DNA from: Planctomycetota bacterium
Lineage (GTDB): Bacteria; Planctomycetota; UBA1135; GCA-002686595
DNA length: 5,380 nucleotides
Direction of reading: 5' to 3'
Assembly (NCBI GenBank): GCA_004296785.1
Contig: SCVU01000611.1
Span: 1 to 5,380 of the forward strand
Below the pieces are notes generated by a model, which was not told the DNA's origin, ran no database searches, and saw only the letters and a program-made list of their open reading frames with translations. Shown piece by piece: positions 1-5,362 of this stretch. The position numbers and the translations under genes were made by a program. The first letter of the stretch is position 1, and each line of letters begins with the position of its first letter.

Positions 1-773
1 GACAGAGTCGGCGGCGCCGATCCGAGGGTCGTGTTCGCTCCAGGAGCCACCAGACTGCCGGGGCCGCCGACGTGCTTAATCACCGAGCCCACGGAACGAA
101 CCGCCGGACCCGCCGGACCGTAGCTGGAGAACCCGAGCGTCTGGCACGAAGCACCGTTGCCGCCGCGCACGGAGGTCTCCGCGAGATAGACGACCGCATT
201 CGTCGCGTCGATCGCCGGACGACCGGGCGCGAGGCCGCTCGGAGGAACGAACGAGCAGGGCCCCCAGTTCTGGCCGTTGCCGCCGTCGAGCGAAGCCCCC
301 GCGAGCCAGACCGTCGACGACGCGACCGTCAGCCAGCCGAGGCTCGCGTCGGCGATGAGCACGCGATCGCAATGCTCGATCGAGATCGCGTTGGGGAGAT
401 CGAACAGCTCGACTGGCGCTTGATTGCCCGCGAGGCGGATCGGCCCCGTCGTCACGCGCATGCCGCCGATGCTTGCGCCGGCACCCGGCGGCAAGCCCAG
501 CACTTCCGCGGTCCCGAGCACGAACGTCGTCGTTCCGGGGATGAGGCTGCTGCCCGCGCCCGTGACGTGAATCGGCTTGGACACCGCGAAGCTGCCGTAG
601 AAGCCTGGGAGCACGAGGATCGTGTCACCCGGCGCCGCAGCGTCCACGGCGGGCTGGATGTCGGTGTACGTTGCGCCGCTTCCGGCGGGCCCGACGGTCA
701 ACGTGTTCGCGCTCGCGAGTGGAGCGGCGATGGCGAGCAATGGAACGGACAGCCAGCGCGAGTAGCGAAACAT
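1..773 (-). CDS. Secreted beta-helix-like surface protein, C-terminus cut off by window edge
   Basis: This reading frame is open from an ATG at 773 to the left edge (257 full codons, no stop), so the C-terminus is missing. The start is set by a strong GGAGGA ribosome site 7 nt upstream and by a typical Sec signal peptide: a basic N-terminus (MFRYSR), a hydrophobic core, then ALA-SA with likely cleavage after Ala22. The mature protein opens with a segment (about residues 24-60) containing 'YTDIQPAVDAAAPGDTILVLPG'-type sequence. This is the usual first rung of secreted right-handed beta-helix (pectate-lyase-like or NosD-like) proteins, which are abundant in planctomycetes. The rest is rich in Gly, Ala, Ser, Thr and Val, with two matching segments 40 residues apart (V155-G167 and V195-G207, both ending GGNG and followed by Cys173 and Cys210). 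No catalytic residues could be assigned, so an enzyme or a structural role is equally possible. The fold is inferred; secretion is well supported. It probably has its own promoter (831-858). Confidence 0.8.
   Translation of the reverse strand, partial: MFRYSRWLSVPLLAIAAPLASANTLTVGPAGSGATYTDIQPAVDAAAPGDTILVLPGFYGSFAVSKPIHVTGAGSSLIPGTTTFVLGTAEVLGLPPGAGASIGGMRVTTGPIRLAGNQAPVELFDLPNAISIEHCDRVLIADASLGWLTVASSTVWLAGASLDGGNGQNWGPCSFVPPSGLAPGRPAIDATNAVVYLAETSVRGGNGASCQTLGFSSYGPAGPAVRSVGSVIKHVGGPGSLVAPGANTTLGSAPPTL
102..119 (-). repeat. Two tandem 9-nt repeats encoding Gly-Pro-Ala twice
   Basis: The unit cgccggacc occurs twice back to back on the plus strand. It lies inside the partial secreted-protein gene and encodes Gly-Pro-Ala-Gly-Pro-Ala at residues 219-224. 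It is probably a small in-frame duplication within a flexible or loop segment; two copies are too few to call a collagen-like domain. Confidence 0.6.
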
Positions 774-780
774 GGCGAGT

Positions 781-786
781 TCCTCC
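781..786 (-). promoter_or_regulatory. Shine-Dalgarno site GGAGGA that fixes the start at 773
   Basis: On the minus strand GGAGGA lies 7 nt before the ATG at 773. Together with the signal peptide that begins at this ATG, it settles the start of the partial secreted-protein gene. Confidence 0.75.
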
Positions 787-830
787 GGACGCGTCGCGGC
801 GCGGCATGCGCCGCTCGACGTGCGCCTCTC

Positions 831-858
831 AAACTACCCGGTCTCCGAACGGCGTCAA
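831..858 (-). promoter_or_regulatory. Candidate sigma70-type promoter for the partial secreted-protein gene
   Basis: On the minus strand TTGACG (858-853, five of six matches to the -35 consensus) is followed after 16 nt by TAGTTT (836-831, first, second and last positions of the -10 consensus). The latter is one of the few AT-rich spots in this GC-rich gap. Transcription would begin near 824, giving a leader of about 50 nt before the ATG at 773. The -35 is good, the -10 is mediocre and the spacer is 1 nt short of optimal, so this is a candidate only. If real, it separates this gene from the kor unit upstream. Confidence 0.4.
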
Positions 859-862
859 CCGC

Positions 863-882
863 GCTCGCGCAGCGTTGCGAGC
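863..882 (-). terminator. Weak hairpin after the DUF2959 gene, possible terminator
   Basis: The minus strand reads GCTCGC, an 8-nt loop, then GCGAGC, starting about 12 nt after the stop codon of the DUF2959 lipoprotein gene. The six-base-pair stem is perfect but no U-run follows, so intrinsic termination is doubtful. Its position between a gene end and a candidate promoter is the main argument for it. Confidence 0.22.
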
Positions 883-894
883 TCGGCGCCCGGG

Positions 895-1572
895 CTATGC
901 GCCGCCGTCCATGCTCTTGATGAACGCATCCGCCTCGGCGATCGAGCGCTCCATCTCCTTCACGAGCCGCTCGACGTCGCTCTCGATCGCGCCGAGGTCC
1001 TTGTCCAGCGAGGCGATCGCCATCGCGTTCAGGTTGTGCTTGAGGAACAGCACGCGGTCCTTGAAGGCCGCGAGCACCGGCTCCATCCCCGCCTCGGCGT
1101 TGCGCATCGCGGAGATCAGGCCCTGGTAGCGGTGCTGCGTGTCGGCGAGCTGCGCCTTCGACTTCGCCGCGAGCTCGACCGACTGGTACTGCGCGATCTC
1201 TTCCTTCCACTCGCGGAACAGCGCGGTCGCCACACCTTCGATCGCATCGATGCGGTCGCCGACTTCCTCGACGCCCGAGGCACAGGCCTCCTGGCGGTCC
1301 TTCAGATCCTCGTAGAGGTCCTCGAGATCGCCGCCCTTGAACCCGGTCGCGGCCTTGAACGCGGCGAGCGCGTCCTGGAACTCCTGCTTCGCGTCGAGTT
1401 GCGCCTCGCGGCCGTCCTCGACGCGCGCGACGAGCTGCTCGCGCTTGGGGATGCCGAGCTTCTCCTTGAGGCCGATGACGGTCGACTGGCAGGCACTGCC
1501 GAGCGCGCCGAGCGCGAGCACGCCGCACGCGAGCACGGCGGTCGCGCTGCGCGCTCGCGAGCGCGAGCTCAC
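895..1572 (-). CDS. DUF2959-family lipoprotein, translationally coupled to korB
   Basis: This 225-residue protein begins at GTG 1572 and ends with TAG at 897-895. I chose the GTG because it overlaps the korB TGA in the sequence GTGA and opens a proper lipoprotein signal: basic residues (SSRSRAR), a hydrophobic stretch (about 10-24) and a lipobox-like LGSAC with Cys28. Gly at -3 makes the lipobox slightly imperfect. The mature part matches the DUF2959 family from memory: 'KREQLVARVEDGREAQ' (43-58), 'GGDLEDLYEDLKDRQEA' (80-96), a 'RIDAIEGVATALFREW' region (107-122), 'RYQGLISAMRNAEAGM' (148-163), 'VLFLKHNLNAMAIASL' (174-189) and 'SIAEADAFI' (210-218). It is mostly helical and charged, with coiled-coil-like segments. 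Family function is unknown. Gln at +2 of the mature protein, rather than Asp, would suit the outer membrane under the E. coli Lol rule; that localisation is inferred. Its coupling to korB is unusual context for an envelope protein. Confidence 0.88.
   Translation of the reverse strand: MSSRSRARSATAVLACGVLALGALGSACQSTVIGLKEKLGIPKREQLVARVEDGREAQLDAKQEFQDALAAFKAATGFKGGDLEDLYEDLKDRQEACASGVEEVGDRIDAIEGVATALFREWKEEIAQYQSVELAAKSKAQLADTQHRYQGLISAMRNAEAGMEPVLAAFKDRVLFLKHNLNAMAIASLDKDLGAIESDVERLVKEMERSIAEADAFIKSMDGGA
1550..1565. repeat. 16-bp perfect palindrome just inside the lipoprotein gene
   Basis: CGCGCTCGCGAGCGCG is identical to its own reverse complement. It starts 7 nt after the first base of the GTG start and covers the codons for the Ser-Arg-Ala-Arg part of the signal peptide n-region. 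In mRNA it could fold to a short stem of about six pairs with a tetraloop. Arg, Ala and Ser codons in a GC-rich genome readily give such sequence, so function is uncertain. Confidence 0.5.
1569..1572 (-). other. GTGA stop/start overlap between korB and the lipoprotein gene
   Basis: On the minus strand the korB stop TGA (1571-1569) and the lipoprotein GTG start (1572-1570) share bases in GTGA. This four-base arrangement is the classic geometry for translational coupling by terminating and reinitiating ribosomes. A modest GGGA lies 6 nt before the GTG, inside the korB coding sequence. Confidence 0.8.
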
Positions 1573-2597
1573 TTCACGTCCCACATGTCGCCGGTCCAGA
1601 GCAGGTCCTTCAGCTTGCCGGCGCCGCGCTTGGCGATCGCCGTCTGCACCTGCTTGTTCATCCCCTCGTCGAACGTCGGCGCGCTGATCGAGCGGAAGAT
1701 CCCGATCGGCGTCGGATTGCCCGGCTGCTCGGCCATCTCCGACAGCACGAACGCGCCCGCGGCCGAGCGCGTGCTCGGATCCCACGGCGTCGCCTCCGCC
1801 GCCGTGACCACGCGCGCCTCGGCCGCGTCGATCTTGACGCCCTTGTCGAGCTGCTTGCCGAACACCAGCGGCTTGCCCGGCACGAGGTCGACCGTCTTGT
1901 CGTCGCGCACGCTGCGCTCGATCACGTCGTCGAAGCACCCGTCGTTGAAGATCACGCAGTTCTGGAAGATCTCGACGAACGCGGTGCCCTTGTGCTTCGC
2001 CGCGGCCTCGAGCACCGCGAGCATGTGCTTCTGGTGCGTGTCGATCGTCCGCGCGATGAACGTCGCGCCGCAGCCGAGCGCGAAGCGGATCGGATCGACC
2101 GCGCGGTCGACCGAACCCATCGGCGACGTCTTCGTCTTGAGGCCCGGCGGCGAGGTCGGCGAGTACTGGCCCTTCGTCAGGCCGTAGATCTGGTTGTTGA
2201 ACAGCAGCACCTTCACGTCGACGTTGCGCCGCAGCATGTGCAGCATGTGGTTGCCGCCGATCGACAGCCCGTCGCCGTCGCCCGTCGCGAGCCACACCTG
2301 CAAGTCGGGATTGGCGGTCTTGATCGACGTCGCGAACGCCGGCGCGCGGCCGTGGATCGAGTGCAGCCCGTACGTGTTCATGTAGTACGGGAAGCGGCTC
2401 GAGCAGCCGATGCCGCTGACGAAGCACAGCTGGTGCCGCGGCACGCCGAGCGTCGCGAGCAGCTGCTGCACCGCGTTCAGGATCGAGTAGTCGCCGCAGC
2501 CCGGACACCAGCGCACTTCCTGGTCGGACTTGTACGCCTTCTTGTCGAGCGGCGCGGGCTTCGGCGCGGTCGTGGTCGGAACGATGTCGTCGGGCAT
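1569..2597 (-). CDS. korB: 2-oxoacid:ferredoxin oxidoreductase beta subunit (KorB)
   Basis: This 342-residue protein is the thiamine-diphosphate and iron-sulfur subunit of a 2-oxoacid:ferredoxin oxidoreductase. With KorA it decarboxylates a 2-oxoacid using CoA and passes electrons to ferredoxin in the cytoplasm. Visible motifs are WCPGCGD (30-36), GIGCSSR (62-68), HGRAPAFATSIK (82-93), and the cofactor motif GDGDGLSIGGNH (107-118) ending at Asn134-Asn135. Cys31, Cys34, Cys65 and Cys214 match the four ligands of the [4Fe-4S] cluster in archaeal two-subunit homologues, by spacing. The length fits the family, and a short Pro-rich N-terminal extension (about 1-22) precedes the core. The ATG at 2597 has GGAG 8 nt upstream. 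korA ends 49 nt before it, and the lipoprotein gene overlaps its end by 4 nt. Substrate is most likely 2-oxoglutarate because this two-subunit bacterial type is usually KorAB, but pyruvate or broader use is possible. Confidence 0.95.
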   Translation of the reverse strand: MPDDIVPTTTAPKPAPLDKKAYKSDQEVRWCPGCGDYSILNAVQQLLATLGVPRHQLCFVSGIGCSSRFPYYMNTYGLHSIHGRAPAFATSIKTANPDLQVWLATGDGDGLSIGGNHMLHMLRRNVDVKVLLFNNQIYGLTKGQYSPTSPPGLKTKTSPMGSVDRAVDPIRFALGCGATFIARTIDTHQKHMLAVLEAAAKHKGTAFVEIFQNCVIFNDGCFDDVIERSVRDDKTVDLVPGKPLVFGKQLDKGVKIDAAEARVVTAAEATPWDPSTRSAAGAFVLSEMAEQPGNPTPIGIFRSISAPTFDEGMNKQVQTAIAKRGAGKLKDLLWTGDMWDVK

Positions 2598-2605
2598 GGG
2601 AGGAG

Positions 2606-2609
2606 CTCC
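2606..2609 (-). promoter_or_regulatory. Shine-Dalgarno site GGAG for korB
   Basis: GGAG on the minus strand lies 8 nt before the ATG at 2597. It sits inside the 8-bp palindrome GGAGCTCC (2602-2609). The rest of the 49-nt korA-korB gap has no visible promoter; it holds a 10-bp palindrome, GCGAATTCGC, at 2635-2644. Confidence 0.6.
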
Positions 2610-2646
2610 GTGATCTCGTTGCGGGTTGTGCTCTGCGAATTCGCGC

Positions 2647-4497
2647 TCAGCGACCGAGCAGTTGCTTCACCTTCGCGGTCAGCTCGTGCACGCGGAACGG
2701 CTGGCCCTGCACCTTCGGGTACGACTGGAAGTTCACGCCCGGGAGCTCGCTGCGCAGCAGGCGCACGAGCTGACCGAGGTTCATCTCGGGCACGAGCACC
2801 GTCTCGTAGCGCGCGAAGATCTCGGCGAGCCCGTGCGGCAGCGGCCACACGTGGCGCAGGTGCATGCGCGCGACTTCGAGGCCCTCCTCGGCGAGCTTCT
2901 CCTGCGCGCCCCAGATCGAGCCGTAGGTCGAGCCCCAGCCGAGGATCAGGACCTTCCCCTTCTGCGGGCCGTGAACCTGCGGCGTCGGGATCGAGTCGCG
3001 CACCTTCATCACCTTCGCGGCGCGCATGTTGACCATGAACTCGTGGTTCTCGGCGTCGTACGAGATGTGGCCGGTGAGGTGCGCCTTCTCGAGACCGCCG
3101 ACGCGGTGCTCGAGCCCCGGCGTGCCGGGCTTGACCCACGGTCGCGCGAGATCGGCGTTGCGGTCGTACGGCAGGAAGTTCTCGAGCTCGGTGCGGAACG
3201 ACGCGGGGAACGGTTTCAGGTCCTCGATCTTCGGCAGGCGCCACGGCTCCGAGCCGTTGGCGATGTAGCCGTCGGACAAGAGGATCACCGGCGTCATGTA
3301 CTGCACCGCGATGCGGCACGCCTCGACCGCGCATTCGAACGCGTCGGACGGCGTCGCGCACGCGACGACGGGCAGCCACGCCTCGCTGTTGCGGCCGAAC
3401 ACGGCCTGCAGCAAGTCCGCCTGCTCGGTCTTCGTCGGCAGGCCGGTCGACGGACCGCCGCGCTGCACGTCGACGATCACGAGCGGCAGCTCGATCGCGA
3501 TCGCGAGGCCGATGCCCTCCTGCTTGAGCGCGAGGCCCGGGCCCGAGGTCGACGTCACGCCGAGATGGCCCGCGTACGACGCGCCGATCGCCGCGCACAC
3601 GGCCGCGATCTCGTCCTCGGCCTGCATCGACAGCACGCCGAAGTGCTTGTAGCTCGCCAGCGTCTCGAGGATCGGCGAGGCCGGCGTGATCGGGTACGAG
3701 CCGATGAAGATCTTGAGCCCCGCGAGTTCGGCGCCCGCGATCAAGCCGAGCGACACGGCCTGGTTGCCCATGATGTTGCGGTACGTGCCCGCCGGCAGCA
3801 CTTCGCAGCGCGGCACTTCGTAGCGGCCCTGGAACAGCTCGTGGATGTCGCCGGCGTTGTACCCGGCGCGCAGCGCCTTCTGGTTCGCCTCGACCATCGC
3901 CGGCTCCTTCGCGAACTTCTCCGAGAGCCACTTCAGCGTCGGCTCGAGGTCGCGGTTGTAGAGCCAGTACATCAGGCCGAGCGTGTAGAAGTTCTTGCAG
4001 CGCTGGACCTCCTTCGGCGAGAGCGTCGAGCCCTGCAGCGCTTCGATCACGCGCTTGTTGATGTCGACCTCGATCACGCGGTAGGCGTCGAGCGAGTGAT
4101 CCTTCAGCGGATTCGACGTGAGCTTCGCCTTCGCGAGATCCGCGTCGCCGAATTGCCCGGTGTTGACGACGACGGTGCCGCCGGGCTTCAGGTCCTTGAT
4201 GTTCACCGCGAGCGCCGCGGGGTTCATCGCGACGAGCACGTCGGGCGCGTCGCCCGGCGTGTGGATGTCGGAGGCCGCGAAGCGGATCTGGAAGCCGGAG
4301 ACGCCGGGCTGCGTGCCGGCAGGCGCGCGGATCTCCGCCGGGAAGTCGGGGAACGTCGCGAGGTCGTTGCCGAACAGCGCCGCCGTGTGCGTGAACTGGC
4401 TGCCCGTGATCTGCATGCCGTCGCCGGAATCTCCGGCGAAGCGGATCACGACGCTGTCGATGAGCTGGAGCGGAAGTTCAGAGGTCGACTGAGCCAT
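2647..4497 (-). CDS. korA: 2-oxoacid:ferredoxin oxidoreductase alpha subunit with fused gamma domain (KorA)
   Basis: This 616-residue protein is the partner of KorB. Residues about 12-200 form the gamma domain, with GDSGDG (22-27) and the 'FPAEIRAPAGT' segment (52-62). The alpha part follows: the YPITP motif (268-272), which contacts thiamine diphosphate and substrate in archaeal enzymes; the Glu-rich QAEDE (292-296); TSTSGPG (315-321); and QRGGPSTGLPTKTEQ (345-359), whose Arg346 probably helps bind the substrate carboxylate. A transketolase C-terminal-like domain (about 512-616) contains ILGWGSTYGS and ends near VHELTAKVKQLLGR. Gamma-alpha order and length match the two-subunit OFOR/KorA class, such as mycobacterial KorAB. 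No ferredoxin-like delta domain is present, as expected for this class. The ATG at 4497 has GGAAGG 5 nt upstream, and a candidate promoter lies at 4542-4570. It is probably the first gene of a korA-korB-DUF2959 unit. 2-oxoglutarate is the likely but unproven substrate. Confidence 0.95.
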   Translation of the reverse strand: MAQSTSELPLQLIDSVVIRFAGDSGDGMQITGSQFTHTAALFGNDLATFPDFPAEIRAPAGTQPGVSGFQIRFAASDIHTPGDAPDVLVAMNPAALAVNIKDLKPGGTVVVNTGQFGDADLAKAKLTSNPLKDHSLDAYRVIEVDINKRVIEALQGSTLSPKEVQRCKNFYTLGLMYWLYNRDLEPTLKWLSEKFAKEPAMVEANQKALRAGYNAGDIHELFQGRYEVPRCEVLPAGTYRNIMGNQAVSLGLIAGAELAGLKIFIGSYPITPASPILETLASYKHFGVLSMQAEDEIAAVCAAIGASYAGHLGVTSTSGPGLALKQEGIGLAIAIELPLVIVDVQRGGPSTGLPTKTEQADLLQAVFGRNSEAWLPVVACATPSDAFECAVEACRIAVQYMTPVILLSDGYIANGSEPWRLPKIEDLKPFPASFRTELENFLPYDRNADLARPWVKPGTPGLEHRVGGLEKAHLTGHISYDAENHEFMVNMRAAKVMKVRDSIPTPQVHGPQKGKVLILGWGSTYGSIWGAQEKLAEEGLEVARMHLRHVWPLPHGLAEIFARYETVLVPEMNLGQLVRLLRSELPGVNFQSYPKVQGQPFRVHELTAKVKQLLGR

Positions 4498-4502
4498 CGT
4501 TG

Positions 4503-4508
4503 CCTTCC
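4503..4508 (-). promoter_or_regulatory. Shine-Dalgarno site GGAAGG for korA
   Basis: GGAAGG on the minus strand lies 5 nt before the ATG at 4497. It supports that start, which also gives the family-typical short N-terminal tail before the gamma domain. Confidence 0.65.
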
Positions 4509-4536
4509 GAAGCGGACCGTGAGGGTGAGCAGGGCT

Positions 4537-4549
4537 GCTAGAGCCTAGC
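4537..4549. promoter_or_regulatory. Inverted repeat GCTAG-AGC-CTAGC, possible operator
   Basis: Two perfect 5-bp arms are separated by 3 nt. The repeat covers the proposed -10 box of the korA promoter (4542-4547) completely, which is where a repressor would be expected to bind. The arms are short, and no regulator gene is in the window, so this is only a suggestion. Confidence 0.3.
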
Positions 4550-4570
4550 TCCGCGGCACTGCTGCGTCAC
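4542..4570 (-). promoter_or_regulatory. Candidate sigma70-type promoter for the korA-korB-lipoprotein unit
   Basis: On the minus strand GTGACG (4570-4565, four of six matches to the -35 consensus) is followed after exactly 17 nt by TAGGCT (4547-4542, three of six matches to -10). Transcription would begin near 4535, leaving a leader of about 37 nt before the korA ATG. Spacing and position are good but the -10 is weak. Confidence 0.35.
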
Positions 4571-4583
4571 GGGGACCGCCCCG
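4570..4583 (-). terminator. Short GC hairpin after the secreted-protein gene, possible weak terminator
   Basis: CGGGG, a 4-nt loop and CCCCG form a perfect five-base-pair stem 12 nt beyond the TGA of the upstream secreted-protein gene (minus strand). No U-run follows. It may slow or partly end transcription before the korA promoter, with which it shares one base. Confidence 0.22.
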
Positions 4584-4595
4584 CGCGCGCCGAGC

Positions 4596-5297
4596 TCAGT
4601 CGTCGAGGTTGGCGAGCGCATTGGATTGCGCGGCGTTCGGCTCGGTGCAGCCGTACAGCATGTATTGGTCGAGTTCCGCGTCGATCGGGAAGCTGAACGC
4701 GCCCGTGTCGCTCATCGTCACGGGCACGCCGAGCTGCGTCAGACCCTCTGCGGCGAGCGACACTGCCTCCTCCACGCCGGCGACGTCGGCGAACAGCACC
4801 TCGACCGTGCCGCGCGCGGTTCCGACGCGCAGCGCGGATGCGGCGCCGTCGCCGTCGACGCCGACCAGGTCCGCGTCCAGCGCGACGCAGCTCATCTCGA
4901 ACTCCTGCGGACCCTCGGCCATCGCCGCGGTGACCTTGTCGACGGCCTCGGCCGAGTTGTTGGTCTTCGACAGCGTCCTCAGCTTCACGGTCGCGCCCTC
5001 GGCCTCGACCTTGATCTTGTCGCCCGTTGCCTTCGCCTTCAGGCGCGCGTCGGCATCGAGGGCCTCGGCGATCGCCGTCGCCTTTTGTTCCTTCGTCGTG
5101 TCCTTGGCCCCGGTCTTCTTCTTGATCTCGACCGTGACCGTGAAGTCCTCGCTCGGCTTGGTGCCGTCCTTGATCGTGACGGAGATCGTCTCGGTGCCGT
5201 CCTGCGTCGGCTTGCTGACGGTCATCGTCTTCTGCGCGACGAGCGTGGACGAGAGGAGAACGGGGGGAGCGAGCGTGAGCGCGGTGCGGGGGTGCAT
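4596..5297 (-). CDS. Secreted protein of unknown function with basic N-half and acidic C-half
   Basis: I do not recognise a named family for this 233-residue protein. An in-frame ATG at 5369 exists, but the ATG at 5297 is preferred: it has GAGGA 9 nt upstream and begins directly with a signal peptide (MHPR, hydrophobic residues 5-20, likely cleavage near Ala21-Gln22). Residues about 33-112 alternate short beta strands (ETISVTI, DFTVTVEIKKK, DKIKVEAEGATVKL) around a helix-like stretch (TKEQKATAIAEALDAD, 68-83). This beta-helix-beta pattern is seen in many secreted or filament-associated 'VTV...A..IA.A' domains; that comparison is by eye. All 17 lysines lie at or before residue 121. The rest has about 19 acidic residues, two arginines and no lysine, and the only two cysteines (137 and 217), which could form a disulfide after export. 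The second half contains a possible ferredoxin-like alpha/beta unit (GTVEVLFADVAGVEEAVSLA, 163-182). It probably acts in the periplasm or envelope. No promoter is obvious in the 83 nt upstream. Confidence 0.75.
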   Translation of the reverse strand: MHPRTALTLAPPVLLSSTLVAQKTMTVSKPTQDGTETISVTIKDGTKPSEDFTVTVEIKKKTGAKDTTKEQKATAIAEALDADARLKAKATGDKIKVEAEGATVKLRTLSKTNNSAEAVDKVTAAMAEGPQEFEMSCVALDADLVGVDGDGAASALRVGTARGTVEVLFADVAGVEEAVSLAAEGLTQLGVPVTMSDTGAFSFPIDAELDQYMLYGCTEPNAAQSNALANLDD

Positions 5298-5306
5298 GGC
5301 GGCCGG

Positions 5307-5311
5307 TCCTC
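5307..5311 (-). promoter_or_regulatory. Shine-Dalgarno site GAGGA that favours the start at 5297
   Basis: GAGGA on the minus strand lies 9 nt before the ATG at 5297. No comparable site can be confirmed for the in-frame ATG at 5369, and starting there would place 24 polar residues ahead of the signal peptide. Confidence 0.6.
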
Positions 5312-5332
5312 GAGCGGATTGGGGTGGGGCCG

Positions 5333-5362
5333 CGCGATCGAGGTGCGCGAGCACCTCGCGCG
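5333..5362. promoter_or_regulatory. Strong GC-rich hairpin upstream of the secreted-protein gene
   Basis: CGAGGTGC (5339-5346) and GCACCTCG (5351-5358) form a perfect eight-base-pair stem around a 4-nt loop. After a two-base bulge (5337-5338), four more pairs join 5333-5336 to 5359-5362. The loop reads GCGA (GNRA type) on the plus strand and TCGC on the minus strand. It lies about 35 nt upstream of the ATG at 5297. No U-run follows on either strand, so a leader structure or protein-binding site is as likely as a terminator. Confidence 0.4.

Noticed and set aside
72..920. Plus-strand open frame of 282 codons at the left end
   Set aside because: It is extremely rich in arginine and alanine and opposes the minus-strand frame that has a strong ribosome site and signal peptide. 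The minus-strand frame is the real gene.
772..2187. Plus-strand open frame of 471 codons across the lipoprotein gene and korB
   Set aside because: It covers two convincing minus-strand genes and the gap between genes, has low-complexity Leu/Arg/Glu composition, and shows no domain.
895..2508. A 537-residue minus-strand fusion reading through korB into the lipoprotein
   Set aside because: Upstream of 1572 the frame is an out-of-frame shadow of korB. Only the part from GTG 1572, with its signal peptide, is believable.
2635..2644. 10-bp palindrome GCGAATTCGC in the korA-korB gap as an operator
   Set aside because: It is short, includes part of a common EcoRI-type sequence, and sits inside a transcribed gap with no promoter elements near it.
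2477..3931. Minus-strand frame of 484 codons overlapping korA and the start of korB
   Set aside because: It is out of frame with both Kor proteins, rich in Arg/Ala/Gly and without motifs.
2626..4548. Plus-strand open frame of 640 codons opposite korA
   Set aside because: It lies antisense to the clearly recognisable KorA, is dominated by Arg, His, Leu, Val and Glu as expected for the reverse of GC-rich codons, and matches no family I recognise.
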